Below, piece by piece: positions 8,401-16,655 of a stretch of DNA of 52,533 bases. Origin of the DNA: Terriglobia bacterium. GTDB taxonomy: Bacteria > Acidobacteriota > Terriglobia > Bryobacterales > Bryobacteraceae. The stretch lies in NCBI GenBank assembly GCA_020073265.1, contig JAIQFN010000041.1:1-52533 (forward strand), in the 5' to 3' direction. Under the pieces are notes generated by a model. That model had not been told where the DNA came from. It saw nothing but the letters and a program-made list of their open reading frames with translations, and searched no databases. Numbering within the stretch: the stretch's first letter is position 1; the number at the start of each line of letters is the position of its first letter. The translations under genes and the position numbers were made by a program.

Positions 8401-8768
8401 CTTCGACAGGGAAGGTTTTCCTAATCTACCACGCGGTGGGCCATGAGCGCGCGGCGGGCGGGAGCGTGCTATTTATCGATGCGCCAACGAAGGCTATGGG
8501 TTTGACGCTTTCACCTATTTTTTTCGCCGCGGTGACTGTGGTTGTCCTGACCGCTCGGATGGCGAGTGGAGTAAAGCTGGATACGCCCTTGGTGAAATAC
8601 AAAGCTGAATTCGAGAGCGACCAGGTGCGCGTGGCGGGCCGCGACGCACACGAAGGAGAATGCCACGGATCAGCCGGTGGAGAGGGTCGGGGTGGAGTTG
8701 AAGTGAGTGGTTATTGGCCGATTGGAATGCTATTCTATGAAAAGCATTGTTCTTTTCGGAGAATCGAA
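8401..8768 (+). other. Gene-poor spacer with a possible decayed small gene
   Basis: This stretch separates the divergent ATP-grasp operon and the secreted helical protein. An open frame from ATG 8496 starts with a signal-like hydrophobic run (IFFAAVTVVVLTA). It then reads plausible protein up to about 8655. A one-base shift there would join it to a different frame that reads ENATDQPVERVGVELK and stops at TGA 8704-8706. This may be a frameshifted small secreted protein. The 5' part near 8400-8490 must hold the promoter of the minus-strand operon, but no clear boxes are seen. Confidence 0.3.
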
Positions 8769-9608
8769 ATGAAAACGCTAAACTGTCTCAGCATCGGAAT
8801 CATAGGACTGCTGGTGAGTTCGGCCGGCTGGGCGGAAACCGGCTCGCAGAAAATCGCGGCTGTCTCCGCGGAGATCGTCGCGGGAGATTACGAACAGGCC
8901 GGAATCGACCTGGCCGGTCTGAGCCGGGAGATCGAATCCAAGATCGGAACCATTTCCGCCGATCAGCGGAAGGACCTGTTCAGACATGCCATGGGACGAC
9001 CGAAGAATGTCTCGCAACAAGCTGCGCTCGACGATCTGAATGCCTGCGCCGCAAGCTACACCCAGGGCAACTGGATGGCGGCGCTCGGAAGCGCAACGGA
9101 TGCATCCTTCGATGTCATTGCTCTCATGCGCCAGGCGGGCACCGGCGCCGTGTACCAACTGGACAAGGCGCGCGCAGATACTCCCAGGGCGGGTTTCGCG
9201 GATCTGCTTCGGGCCGCACGCGCCGCCTCCAATGACAAGCGGCCGACCGAAGCGCTGGAGTATCTCACGCGCGCCATCGCGGCGATCGAGGAACTCCCAG
9301 AGCGTGGACGCCCTCTGCTGCTCAGGCAGGCATATACCTTGCAGGGTCTTGCATTCCTCGATCAGAACGACCAAGCCGCTGCCGAAGCATCGCTGGCAGC
9401 CTCTGCGATCGGTCAATTCGGGGCGATTCCTCCGAGCATGAAGCTGGCGAAAGCGCTTCTGGATCGAGGCGACAGCGCGGCAGTTTTGAAATACCTGGAG
9501 CAGTGCAAGGCGCTATGGGCGAGCGGTGCACAGCAACTCGCCACTTGGGAAGCGGCCATCCAGGCGGGTCAGACGCCGGATTTCGGACCGGCCGCGGGCA
9601 TCTACTGA
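8769..9608 (+). CDS. Secreted helical-repeat protein of unknown function
   Basis: A 279-residue exported protein. ATG 8769 is chosen because it starts a good signal peptide (MKTLNCLSIGIIGLLVSSAGWA, cleavage near AE) and has GGAGA 6 bases upstream; the same frame is open much further upstream only because it runs antisense through the ATP-grasp gene. The mature part is alanine-rich and helical. The second half has TPR-like pairs (for example ALEYLTRAIAAIEELPERGRP and LDQNDQAAAEASLAASAI), ending GPAAGIY. I do not recognise the family. It converges with the VWA gene, four bases between stops. Confidence 0.75.
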   Translation: MKTLNCLSIGIIGLLVSSAGWAETGSQKIAAVSAEIVAGDYEQAGIDLAGLSREIESKIGTISADQRKDLFRHAMGRPKNVSQQAALDDLNACAASYTQGNWMAALGSATDASFDVIALMRQAGTGAVYQLDKARADTPRAGFADLLRAARAASNDKRPTEALEYLTRAIAAIEELPERGRPLLLRQAYTLQGLAFLDQNDQAAAEASLAASAIGQFGAIPPSMKLAKALLDRGDSAAVLKYLEQCKALWASGAQQLATWEAAIQAGQTPDFGPAAGIY

Positions 9609-9612
9609 CGAC

Positions 9613-10563
9613 TCAATTCTGCGCCCGACTGGCGTAGTAGCCTTTGCGCGCCTGGACCTTCAGGTCCTTGTTCGACGTCTTAATGTCGATGCGGCGGAAG
9701 CTGCCGTCCTTGGTGGCGTTGCTGGGCGTGTAGCCGATGGCGTACTGGCTGCGCATCTCGTCCTGGAGCTCGCGGAAGGCATCCTGCAAGGTGTTCTTGC
9801 GGTCGACGTGGAACACGCGCCCGCCGGTTTCTTCCGACATGCGCTTGAGCGCCGAATCGCTGGTGCCGCCGAACCCGATCCCGTTCTGCATGTAGAATCC
9901 GCGGTCCACATAGTAAAAGCCGTAGATGATCGCGTCGGCCCTCTGCGCGGCTTCGATGGCTTGCTCGATTTTGTAGGAGCTGCCCTGATCCTCGCCGTCG
10001 GTGATGAGCACCAGCACCTTGCGCCCCACCTGCCCTTTGAGCTGATCGTGCGCGGCCAGGTAGACCGCGTCATAAAGGATGGTCCCCTTGGGATGGTAGA
10101 CGGTGGGGACCGGCCCGGGATGCAAACCGCCGACGTCGGAATTCACCTTCAAGCCGTCCAGGCCGGAGCGCAACAGCTTGGGCGAACTGGTGTAATCCTG
10201 CAGCAGCTCGGCGTCGGCGCCGAAGCTGATCAAGAAAGCCAGGTCCTGCTTGCGAAGGACGGACCCGAAGAATTGCGACGCGGCGTTTTTCTCGATTTCG
10301 ATCAGGTTGCCCTGGCTGGCGCTGACGTCGATCAGCAGGCCGATGGTGAGCGGCAGATCCGTCTCGCGATTGAAATACTTGATGTCCTGCTGCTTGGCGT
10401 CTTCGAGGATGGTGAAGTCGCCCTTTTCGAGGTTGCCCACCAGGCCGCCGCGTTTGTCGCGCACGTTGAACAGGACGTTGACCACGTCCACGTCCACTTT
10501 GATGGTGGGCGCGTCCTGGGCCAGCAGCAGCGCGGAGACGAACACTACGCCGGCGAGTCGCAT
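9613..10563 (-). CDS. Secreted VWFA-related protein (TIGR03436-like)
   Basis: A 316-residue exported protein of the acidobacterial VWFA-related family. The start at 10563 opens a short signal peptide (MRLAGVVFVSALLLAQ). Next comes the family's FNVRDKRGGLVGNLEKGDF beta domain (residues about 20-65), then a von Willebrand A fold. The metal-site motif is D79-V-S81-A-S83; later metal-site parts are the KGTILYDAV and VLITDGEDQGS segments. It ends in an ARKGYYA motif, usual for the family. Probably a metal-dependent adhesion or protein-binding module; the partner is unknown. It is divergent from the AlkA-like gene, with 37 bases between starts. Confidence 0.9.
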   Translation of the reverse strand: MRLAGVVFVSALLLAQDAPTIKVDVDVVNVLFNVRDKRGGLVGNLEKGDFTILEDAKQQDIKYFNRETDLPLTIGLLIDVSASQGNLIEIEKNAASQFFGSVLRKQDLAFLISFGADAELLQDYTSSPKLLRSGLDGLKVNSDVGGLHPGPVPTVYHPKGTILYDAVYLAAHDQLKGQVGRKVLVLITDGEDQGSSYKIEQAIEAAQRADAIIYGFYYVDRGFYMQNGIGFGGTSDSALKRMSEETGGRVFHVDRKNTLQDAFRELQDEMRSQYAIGYTPSNATKDGSFRRIDIKTSNKDLKVQARKGYYASRAQN

Positions 10564-10600
10564 TATATTGATAGATGCACCGTTTCGAGTTCTAGTTCCA

Positions 10601-11206
10601 ATGCGCAAGGCCATACTTCACCTCAAAAAAGCCGACCCCGTCCTCGGCACGATCATCGAGCGCGTGGGCGCCTACCGGATCGAATACCGCGATCCGGACT
10701 TCGAGACGCTCGTCAGATCCATTGTCTATCAACAGCTCAGTGGAAAGGTGGCCAAGGTGATTTTCGGCCGGCTGGCCGCCATGCTGCCCGGGGGCGACAT
10801 CACGCCGGAGGCGATTCTGAAGCTGACGCCGGCCCGGATGCGCCGCGCGGGCTTGTCCAAGCAAAAGACCGCCTACATCCGCGACCTGGCCCGCAAGACG
10901 GCGCGCGGCAAAGTGATCTTCGAGTCTTTGCCGGACCTGGCGGACCACGAAGTGATCGAGCATCTGACGCAGGTCAAGGGGATCGGCGTGTGGACCGCGC
11001 ACATGTTCCTGATCTTCGCGTTGCAGCGGCAGGACGTGCTGCCGACCGGGGACCTGGGCGTGCGCACCGCCATCCGCAAGGTGTACGGGCTGGATGAACT
11101 GCCGCATCCCGAGCAGATGGAAGAGATCGCGACGCGCTGGCGGCCGTACTGTTCGGTGGCGAGCTGGTATCTGTGGCGCAGCCTGGATAATCAGGCCGAG
11201 TTATAG
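10601..11206 (+). CDS. DNA-3-methyladenine glycosylase II (AlkA-like, HhH-GPD)
   Basis: A 201-residue base-excision repair glycosylase. The HhH-GPD core is clear: SIVYQQLS in the first half, the helix-hairpin-helix VKGIGVWTAHMFLIF (about residues 127-141), and the catalytic aspartate D151 in LPTGDLGVR. It lacks the extra N-terminal domain of E. coli AlkA, as is common for the compact bacterial type (about 200-220 residues). It removes alkylated purines from DNA in the cytoplasm. ATG 10601 is taken because upstream codons of the same frame are antisense to the VWA gene. A second, unrelated 3-methyladenine glycosylase lies at 17471-18073. Confidence 0.93.
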   Translation: MRKAILHLKKADPVLGTIIERVGAYRIEYRDPDFETLVRSIVYQQLSGKVAKVIFGRLAAMLPGGDITPEAILKLTPARMRRAGLSKQKTAYIRDLARKTARGKVIFESLPDLADHEVIEHLTQVKGIGVWTAHMFLIFALQRQDVLPTGDLGVRTAIRKVYGLDELPHPEQMEEIATRWRPYCSVASWYLWRSLDNQAEL

Positions 11207-11229
11207 CGCGAGCGTCGATGGATGGGGCG

Positions 11230-11820
11230 CTAGGGACCGCATTCCCGTCCTGGGAAGTCCACGGCCTGCTTGACGCGTTCAGCTTGCAGCAGATGCCGGC
11301 GCTGATGTCTCGACACGATTTCCAGCCCAGTTCCGACGGTGAAACGCAGCACGGGAATAAAAGGATTCTTGAAACGCACGCGGTTTACGTCGTAATCGCT
11401 GGCGCGACGGACCAGCTCGCGCGCGGCTTGGTTGCTAGCGAGGAAAAGGTCAAGAATACCAGGATCTACTCGGGCGCCTGGCGCAATCTTCTTGGGCGCA
11501 CGAGCCCGCTTGGATTGCGATGAGGGTTCGATATAGTTGCGAATGAACCAGCGGGGGAGCCGGCCAAGCGCGATATCCTGAACCGGCCGGACGGGACGCG
11601 CGGCCAAGGACGCCGATATCGCTGGAAGATACACTTCGTTGGTGACGCGCAGGTGCTCCAGACACTGTCCAACGCTCCACGCTTCCGGAGCCGGCCTCCA
11701 GTTCAGTTGGAGTGGAGTGAGCCCCTGCACCAGCTCTTTGGCGCGCTGATCGGCGGCATCCAGTTCGGAAATGAGCCGCACTGCCCAGGCAGTCGATGGG
11801 GAATCGACGCGCGGGGCCAT
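11230..11820 (-). CDS. DinB family protein
   Basis: A 196-residue DinB-like four-helix protein. The characteristic LNWRPAPEAWSVGQCLEHL segment (about residues 39-57) includes the first predicted metal-ligand His. The C-terminal helix has VSRHQRRHLLQAERV, giving the second histidine pair. The central part (about 85-120) is an insertion rich in basic residues, SSQSKRARAPKK. It follows the DinB gene at 11868-12350 on the same strand with 47 bases between. Likely a metal-dependent cytoplasmic enzyme of unknown substrate. Confidence 0.85.
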   Translation of the reverse strand: MAPRVDSPSTAWAVRLISELDAADQRAKELVQGLTPLQLNWRPAPEAWSVGQCLEHLRVTNEVYLPAISASLAARPVRPVQDIALGRLPRWFIRNYIEPSSQSKRARAPKKIAPGARVDPGILDLFLASNQAARELVRRASDYDVNRVRFKNPFIPVLRFTVGTGLEIVSRHQRRHLLQAERVKQAVDFPGRECGP

Positions 11821-11867
11821 TTGCTAACAGTATACAGGTCTCTCGCGTTGGTCCGGCTTGCTCGGGT

Positions 11868-12350
11868 CTACGCGGACCGGCTGTCCGCCGAAGGTCCGTA
11901 GATGGCCGGGACAGTCCCACCCATCGGCCGCAAGTACGCCGATAGTTGGCCCCGATGGTGAATCGCGTCAAAGAGGATGAACCACAGAAACTGTCCTACC
12001 GGTTGTTCGGACACCAGCCTGCCGCCGTAATAAAACTGCGCGACTCGGTTCCACGACGCCTCGTCCATCTTGGAGACGAGATCCGTCAACTCGTTCGACC
12101 AGCGTTCAAACAGTTCCAGCATTTCATTCAGCGGTGGAGGTGGTTGCGTGTTCCACTCGGCCCTATTCTGCGTCACGACATCCAGGCAGGCCTTCAGCTC
12201 GCTGGTGAGCGTCCAGGTGAGCTGTTCGGCCGATGGAGAACGATCGTGCGGCTTGTAGCTGATTTGATCCGCGGGAAGCGACCTGAGAACCCTTAAGAAG
12301 ACGGGAACTTCCGCCCGCCGACGCTCTACATAAAACTCACGCAGTGTCAT
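11868..12350 (-). CDS. DinB family protein
   Basis: A 160-residue DinB-like protein. It opens MTLREFYVERRRAEVPVFLRVL, followed by ISYKPHDRSPSAEQLTWTL, the usual second-helix signature though with a shortened histidine motif. The later FDAIHHRGQLSAYLRPMGG is a textbook DinB third-ligand helix (HHRGQ). ATG 12350 has AAGGAGG about 11 bases upstream. It probably forms a two-gene unit with 11230-11820. Its 5' end faces the CGNR regulator at 12474 across 123 bases that must hold two promoters; a TATAAC-like stretch near 12422 is seen but not convincing. Confidence 0.88.
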   Translation of the reverse strand: MTLREFYVERRRAEVPVFLRVLRSLPADQISYKPHDRSPSAEQLTWTLTSELKACLDVVTQNRAEWNTQPPPPLNEMLELFERWSNELTDLVSKMDEASWNRVAQFYYGGRLVSEQPVGQFLWFILFDAIHHRGQLSAYLRPMGGTVPAIYGPSADSRSA

Positions 12351-12473
12351 GGCGAGTGCTCCTCCTTATGTTCCGGGCGCAGAGCACGCTTGCCTTTCAC
12401 CCGGTTCCGGTTGCATCATTAGTATAACCCATGACGGAGCCCGCGACAATACTTTTCGAAGCGGAGGATGAGG

Positions 12474-13061
12474 ATGGCGATCGCTAAGGATTTTGGCTTC
12501 ATCGGACGTTTGTGCCTGGACTTCGCCCAGACTGGCGACATGGGCTGGGGGACTCGGTTCGAGCGGCTCACTGCACCGTCGGAACTACGGCGATGGCTGT
12601 CGCTCAGTCCGCTGCGTCTCGAGCGGCTGAGTATCCACCCGGAAGATCTGGCGCGTGCGAAGATGCTTCGCGGAGCGATCTGGAGGATCGCCGAAGCATC
12701 CCTGGCCGGCGTGATTCCCCGTCCCAAGGACGTGCGACTGCTGAACCGTCGGGCCTGGGATCGCGGTCTCACGAGGGAACTGGACCTTGCGGCCAAGTCG
12801 ATGCGCTGGCATCGCCCCACGGTTGGCGCGGCGCTGGCGACGATCGCCCAGGACGCAGTCGCGCTCTTTGGAGACCCGGCGCAGCGAGCGCGGATTCGTC
12901 GCTGCGAAAATAGCGGTTGCAGGGTCATATTCTATGACGACTCCAGGCCAGGCTTGAGGCGCTGGTGCGCTTCGAACCGTTGTGGCGATCGGATTCGGGC
13001 CAAAGCCTACCGCGCCCGCCACAGATCGCAAAGAGTCGACGAATGCAGCGATACGGATTGA
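12474..13061 (+). CDS. CGNR zinc-finger domain protein (ABATE family), variant finger
   Basis: A 195-residue predicted regulator. The N-terminal half (FIGRLCLDFAQTGDMGWGTRFE and on) matches the ABATE domain (PF07336), thought to sense stress or small molecules. The C-terminal zf-CGNR domain has four cysteines: CENSGC, then FYDDSRPGLRRWC, then NRCGDR. The family's CGNR is CGDR here. ATG 12474 is preferred to ATG 12468 because GGAGG ends 6 bases before 12474 but touches 12468. The C-terminus is basic. Family members are predicted DNA-binding transcription factors; targets are unknown, possibly the divergent DinB genes. Confidence 0.85.
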   Translation: MAIAKDFGFIGRLCLDFAQTGDMGWGTRFERLTAPSELRRWLSLSPLRLERLSIHPEDLARAKMLRGAIWRIAEASLAGVIPRPKDVRLLNRRAWDRGLTRELDLAAKSMRWHRPTVGAALATIAQDAVALFGDPAQRARIRRCENSGCRVIFYDDSRPGLRRWCASNRCGDRIRAKAYRARHRSQRVDECSDTD

Positions 13062-13091
13062 GTTGAGTCGGGGCGGAACGGGCGCGGGGTA

Positions 13092-13442
13092 CTACGGCAT
13101 GCGGATGCCTTGTTCGCCGCAGATGGCGAACACCGACAATAGATTCGTAACGCCGAGGAGTTTTCGGATGCGGGGTCCGAGGTTGACGAGCTCCAACGCG
13201 CAGCCGGCCGATTTGGCGGAGACGTACAGTCGGACCAGCGTGCCGAGGCCCATGCTGTCCATGTGCGCGAGCTCGGTGAGGTCGAGCACGATTCGTTTCG
13301 ACTCCGGAATCAGTTGGCTGACCTCGGTGTAGAGAAAATTGTGGACGCCGGCCACCAGGATGCCGCTCAATCGCACTATGGCGGTGTCTCCGGAACGTTC
13401 GAGGTCCAGCGTCAGGCGGTTTGGGGCGGTTGCCTCACTCAT
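13092..13442 (-). CDS. STAS domain protein (anti-sigma factor antagonist type)
   Basis: A 116-residue single STAS domain. The phosphorylatable serine is predicted to be S63 in HMDSMGLGTLVRLY, the canonical DSxGLG loop of SpoIIAA/RsbV proteins. Upstream hydrophobic strand GDTAIVRLSGILV and IVLDLTEL fit the fold. Such proteins bind anti-sigma kinases in a phosphorylation-controlled partner switch. No RsbW-like kinase or phosphatase is in the window, so its partner is elsewhere. Upstream of the DUF1501 gene's 3' end is a double-hairpin repeat; STAS starts 29 bases from it. Confidence 0.92.
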   Translation of the reverse strand: MSEATAPNRLTLDLERSGDTAIVRLSGILVAGVHNFLYTEVSQLIPESKRIVLDLTELAHMDSMGLGTLVRLYVSAKSAGCALELVNLGPRIRKLLGVTNLLSVFAICGEQGIRMP

Positions 13443-13470
13443 CGTACGACTTTGCTCATATCGTAGCGGA

Positions 13471-13510
13471 CCGCGCTAAAGCGCGGTGCAGCCTGGAAAG
13501 GCTGCCCCAC
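13471..13510. repeat. Double-hairpin intergenic repeat, copy 1
   Basis: Two adjacent perfect hairpins followed by CCCAC. Hairpin A is CCGCGC (13471-13476), loop TAAA, GCGCGG (13481-13486). Hairpin B is GCAGCC (13488-13493), loop TGGAAA, GGCTGC (13500-13505). The element ends exactly where the minus-strand DUF1501 gene stops (13511). A second copy is at 28138-28178, with identical hairpin B stem and CCCAC tail and the same placement at a minus-strand gene end. Confidence 0.75.
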
Positions 13511-14755
13511 TCAGGCCTGGAACATGTCGAAAGCTTCGAAGTCGCCGCGCAGCAGGTCGTGAGTGCCGCGGTATCCCAGCCAGCCGGCGATCATGGTGGC
13601 GTAGACGCGGCGAAAATCGGTGGTGTAGATCAGGTTGTCGCCCGCGTCCAGTTGGGTCAGGCTGGGAAGCTTGCCGTAGTGGCCGCCCTTAACCTGTTTG
13701 CCGGCGACGAACATCAGGTTGGCGGTGCCGTGGTCGGTGCCGAGGTTGACGTTTTCGGGAACACGGCGGCCGAACTCGGAGAAGACCATCACCACCACGT
13801 CGTCGGCGCGGCCGATGCGCTCGAGATCGCGCAGGAAGGCGGAAACGGCGTCGGAGGCGTAGGTCAGCAGGCGATGGTGCAGATCGCTCTGGAAGACGTG
13901 CGTGTCAAACGCGTTGTTGCGATAGGAGGTGTAGTAGAGCCGAGTGGGCATGCCGGCTTCGATCAGCGCAGCGACCTTGGGAAGGTCCAGGCCCGTGATG
14001 CCGTAGTCCACCGGCGAACGGTATTTCGCCCAGGCTTCGCGGACCAGCGCGGAGGAGGTCCGGGCGCTGCGCGCGATATCCAGAAGATAGCGTCGCGAGG
14101 GATTGTCCACCTGGCCGGCGGCGGTGACGGAATCGGCCACGCCGCGCTCCTCGGCGAAGACTTCGCGGGTGAACTTGTTGGGATCGTCGAAAACCACCGG
14201 GACGTGCAGGCGGCTGCGGACGGCGAGCGACTGGTGCGAGTCGATATCCACCAGAAAATTCGGCGGCGCGTCGGGCGCGATCGCATCGGCCAGGCGGCCC
14301 ACCCAGCCGTACGGCTCGCCGCTGTTGGGCGCGGCGGTCTGCCAGTAAGCCATGGAGGTGAAGTGCGAGAACGACGGGTTTTCGTATCCGCAGCCGTGCA
14401 CGACGGCCAGCTTGCCGCTTTTGTAGAGGCGCTCGAAGCCCGCCATGCCGGAGCTGAAACCGAAGTGATCGTCGATGGCGCGGAGCTGCTTGCGAGGGAT
14501 GCCGAGATTGGGCCGGTGGCGGTAGTAGGCATCGTCGCCATAAGGGACCAGAGTGTTCAGGCCGTCGTTGCCGCCGGACAGCTCCAGCACCACCAGGATT
14601 TTTCCGTTGGACTGGGTTTGCGCCTCGAGCGCGGCGGCCGCCTGTCCGAACAGAGCCATGCGAAGAGCCGAGCCCGCGCTCACGCTGACGCCGCACATGC
14701 AGGCGCGCAGCAGATCGCGGCGGCTGGCTTTCGGAAATGAAAAATGATTCTTCAT
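13511..14755 (-). CDS. DUF1501 domain protein, Tat-exported
   Basis: A 414-residue protein of the DUF1501 family, which belongs to the alkaline-phosphatase/sulfatase-like fold. The N-terminus carries a classic Tat signal (ASRRDLLRACMCGVSVSAGS). The mature part begins KILVVLELSGGNDGLNTLVP, the diagnostic metal-binding strand. Later markers are VVMVFSEFGRRVPEN and GTDHGTANLMFVAGK, with conserved Asp, Glu and His that probably bind metal. It starts 10 bases after the DUF1800 gene, with GAGGAG before the ATG, so the two are one operon; this pairing is widespread in Planctomycetes, Acidobacteria and others. No biochemical role is established. Confidence 0.93.
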   Translation of the reverse strand: MKNHFSFPKASRRDLLRACMCGVSVSAGSALRMALFGQAAAALEAQTQSNGKILVVLELSGGNDGLNTLVPYGDDAYYRHRPNLGIPRKQLRAIDDHFGFSSGMAGFERLYKSGKLAVVHGCGYENPSFSHFTSMAYWQTAAPNSGEPYGWVGRLADAIAPDAPPNFLVDIDSHQSLAVRSRLHVPVVFDDPNKFTREVFAEERGVADSVTAAGQVDNPSRRYLLDIARSARTSSALVREAWAKYRSPVDYGITGLDLPKVAALIEAGMPTRLYYTSYRNNAFDTHVFQSDLHHRLLTYASDAVSAFLRDLERIGRADDVVVMVFSEFGRRVPENVNLGTDHGTANLMFVAGKQVKGGHYGKLPSLTQLDAGDNLIYTTDFRRVYATMIAGWLGYRGTHDLLRGDFEAFDMFQA

Positions 14756-14765
14756 AGCGCGCTCC

Positions 14766-16586
14766 TCAACCGAGCTGAAACTCCGGCTGGCTCATGATCA
14801 GATGCAGCACCAGACGCAGCCCGTCTTCCATGTAGGTTTGGGCGGACGCGATGTCGCTGGTGCCCAGTTCCTTGTCGAGAAATGCAACCAGTTTCTGGCG
14901 CGCTTCCCGGTTGGGCGGAACGCGCATGAAGCGACGGATCAGGTAGTCCACCGCCTCGGTGGTGTTCTTGAGGTGCTGGTCGAGCACCATCCGGGACAGG
15001 TTCACCTGAGCGGTGTCGCGGGGGATGGCCTTCACTCGTTCGATGGCCATCTGCCAGCCGCGATAGCTGCCGTAGCGGGTGTTGAAGTCCTCGTCGCGGT
15101 CGGCCGCCATGTTCGATTCGGCGATCTCGCCGCTCTTGGTGTCGGGCTTGGTGGCGTCGCTGATGTCCATGCCGCGGCGGATGCGATCGGCCACGCTGCG
15201 GATGTCGCCGGTGCCGTAGCGATCGGTCGGAATGAAGCTGATGCTGGGAAACAGAACGTCGCGCGCAAAATTGCCGCGCTCGAGCAGCAGGCCGGGCGTG
15301 ATCCAGCTCTGGCCCTGGGCCCATCCGGCCACGGTCGGCGGCGAGAAGAGCTGCTGGCCGAGTGCGCCGGTGACCGCGTTGAAGTCGGGGACGCCGGGAA
15401 TGCTCTTGAGTCCAAGCTTGTGGTAGGTGTTGACGGCCAGCTCCACCGGGCTTTTGATCTCGGTGCCGACCGAAGCGGGGCTGTAGAAATCGCGCGACAG
15501 GAAAATCTTTTCGAGCAGCGGGGCGATCTCGTAATCGGACTGGCGCAGCACGGCGCCGAGCTGTTTCTGAAGCTCGGGCGTGAGATCCTGGCGGACGAAG
15601 AAGCGGTAGATCTTGCCGGCGATGAAGTCGGCGGTGGCGGGCTGCTGCAGGATGATGTTGATGATGTCGACGCCGTCGAAGCGGCCGGTTTTGCCGATGA
15701 AAGTTTTTTCGCCGTCGTCGTGCTGGTCCTTGTTGACGACGAATTTCAGGTCCGCGCAATTCCAGCCGGTGAAGGCTCGCGCGGCCTCGCGGATGTCCTT
15801 TTCGGTGTAGTGGCCGACGCCCATGGTAAACAGTTCCATGATTTCGCGGGCGAAGTTCTCGTTGGACGCGCCTTTGACGTTGACGCCCGCGTCCAGGAAG
15901 ACGAGCATGGCCGGATCTTGGGCGACGGCGATCAGCAGGCTTCTGAAATTGCCGGTGCCTTGTTTCTGGAACAGCTCCAACTGCTGGAGCAGTTTTCGAT
16001 AGTCGCGGACCTTGCTTTCGTTGGAGGCGAAATGGCCGTGCCAGAACAGCGCCATTTTTTCTTCGAGCGGGCGCGGGCTGGCGAGCATGCGGTTGGCCCA
16101 CCAGTAGGCCACGCGGTGAGTTTCGAGCAGGCTGGCGCGGAGCCAATAGAAAAACTCGTCGACGACCGGTTGAAGGCGGCGGTTGCCGGTGGGCTTCACC
16201 TTGATGCCGAGGGCTTCGCCGGTGTGCTTGGCCTGATCGGTAACGGCGGGGCGGCTGGGCGGAAACGGTTCGAGGCCGGGGTCGTGGACTCCGGATTCGT
16301 CGAAGGGAGGCAGGTGGCTCGAGTCGGCGCCCTGGAATCGCACCAGCCGGGCGACGGCCTGGGCGGGAGTCAGCTTGGCGAGCGCCTGGATTTCTTCGGG
16401 GGTGCCGCCGAATCCGGCGCGTTCGAGCAGATGCGCGGCGAGGTCGTTATTCCAGTCGGCGGTGGAGATGGGCGCGAGATCGTTTTGCCACGCCGCGGGT
16501 CCGGCGGTCTGCGCGCTGGCGGCGGGGTGGATGGCCAGCGCCGCGGCGACCGCGAAAAGAACGCCAATAGCCACTCTTCGAAGCAT
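14766..16586 (-). CDS. DUF1800 domain protein, exported
   Basis: A 606-residue DUF1800 (PF08811) protein with a signal peptide (MLRRVAIGVLFAVAAALAI, cleaved after ASAQ). Family landmarks in order: HLLERAGFGGTPEEIQAL, LRASLLETHRVAYWWANRML, ALFWHGHFASNESKVRD, NENFAREIMELFTMGVGHY, AARAFTGW, and the late VAGWAQGQSWITPGLLLERGNFA. Its function is unknown but it is a regular partner of DUF1501 proteins, suggesting a joint envelope role. An AAGGAG stretch precedes the ATG. It may also be co-transcribed with the membrane-protein gene at 16656, 69 bases upstream. Confidence 0.93.
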   Translation of the reverse strand: MLRRVAIGVLFAVAAALAIHPAASAQTAGPAAWQNDLAPISTADWNNDLAAHLLERAGFGGTPEEIQALAKLTPAQAVARLVRFQGADSSHLPPFDESGVHDPGLEPFPPSRPAVTDQAKHTGEALGIKVKPTGNRRLQPVVDEFFYWLRASLLETHRVAYWWANRMLASPRPLEEKMALFWHGHFASNESKVRDYRKLLQQLELFQKQGTGNFRSLLIAVAQDPAMLVFLDAGVNVKGASNENFAREIMELFTMGVGHYTEKDIREAARAFTGWNCADLKFVVNKDQHDDGEKTFIGKTGRFDGVDIINIILQQPATADFIAGKIYRFFVRQDLTPELQKQLGAVLRQSDYEIAPLLEKIFLSRDFYSPASVGTEIKSPVELAVNTYHKLGLKSIPGVPDFNAVTGALGQQLFSPPTVAGWAQGQSWITPGLLLERGNFARDVLFPSISFIPTDRYGTGDIRSVADRIRRGMDISDATKPDTKSGEIAESNMAADRDEDFNTRYGSYRGWQMAIERVKAIPRDTAQVNLSRMVLDQHLKNTTEAVDYLIRRFMRVPPNREARQKLVAFLDKELGTSDIASAQTYMEDGLRLVLHLIMSQPEFQLG

Positions 16587-16655
16587 CTTCCTACTCCTTC
16601 CGAGGCTGCTTATGGCATGGTGACACGAATGCGAAGGCGATGCAAAGGCCGGCCG

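Noticed and set aside
6966-9608. An 880-codon open frame on the plus strand
   Set aside because: Its first two-thirds are antisense to the ATP-grasp gene and show no family features; only the part from 8769, with signal peptide and ribosome-binding site, is real.
13421-14740. Plus-strand frame opposite DUF1501
   Set aside because: Antisense shadow; the minus-strand frame has a Tat signal and family motifs.
14752-16146. A 464-codon minus-strand frame inside DUF1800
   Set aside because: Same strand, different frame; Arg/Pro/His-rich shadow of the well-supported DUF1800 protein.
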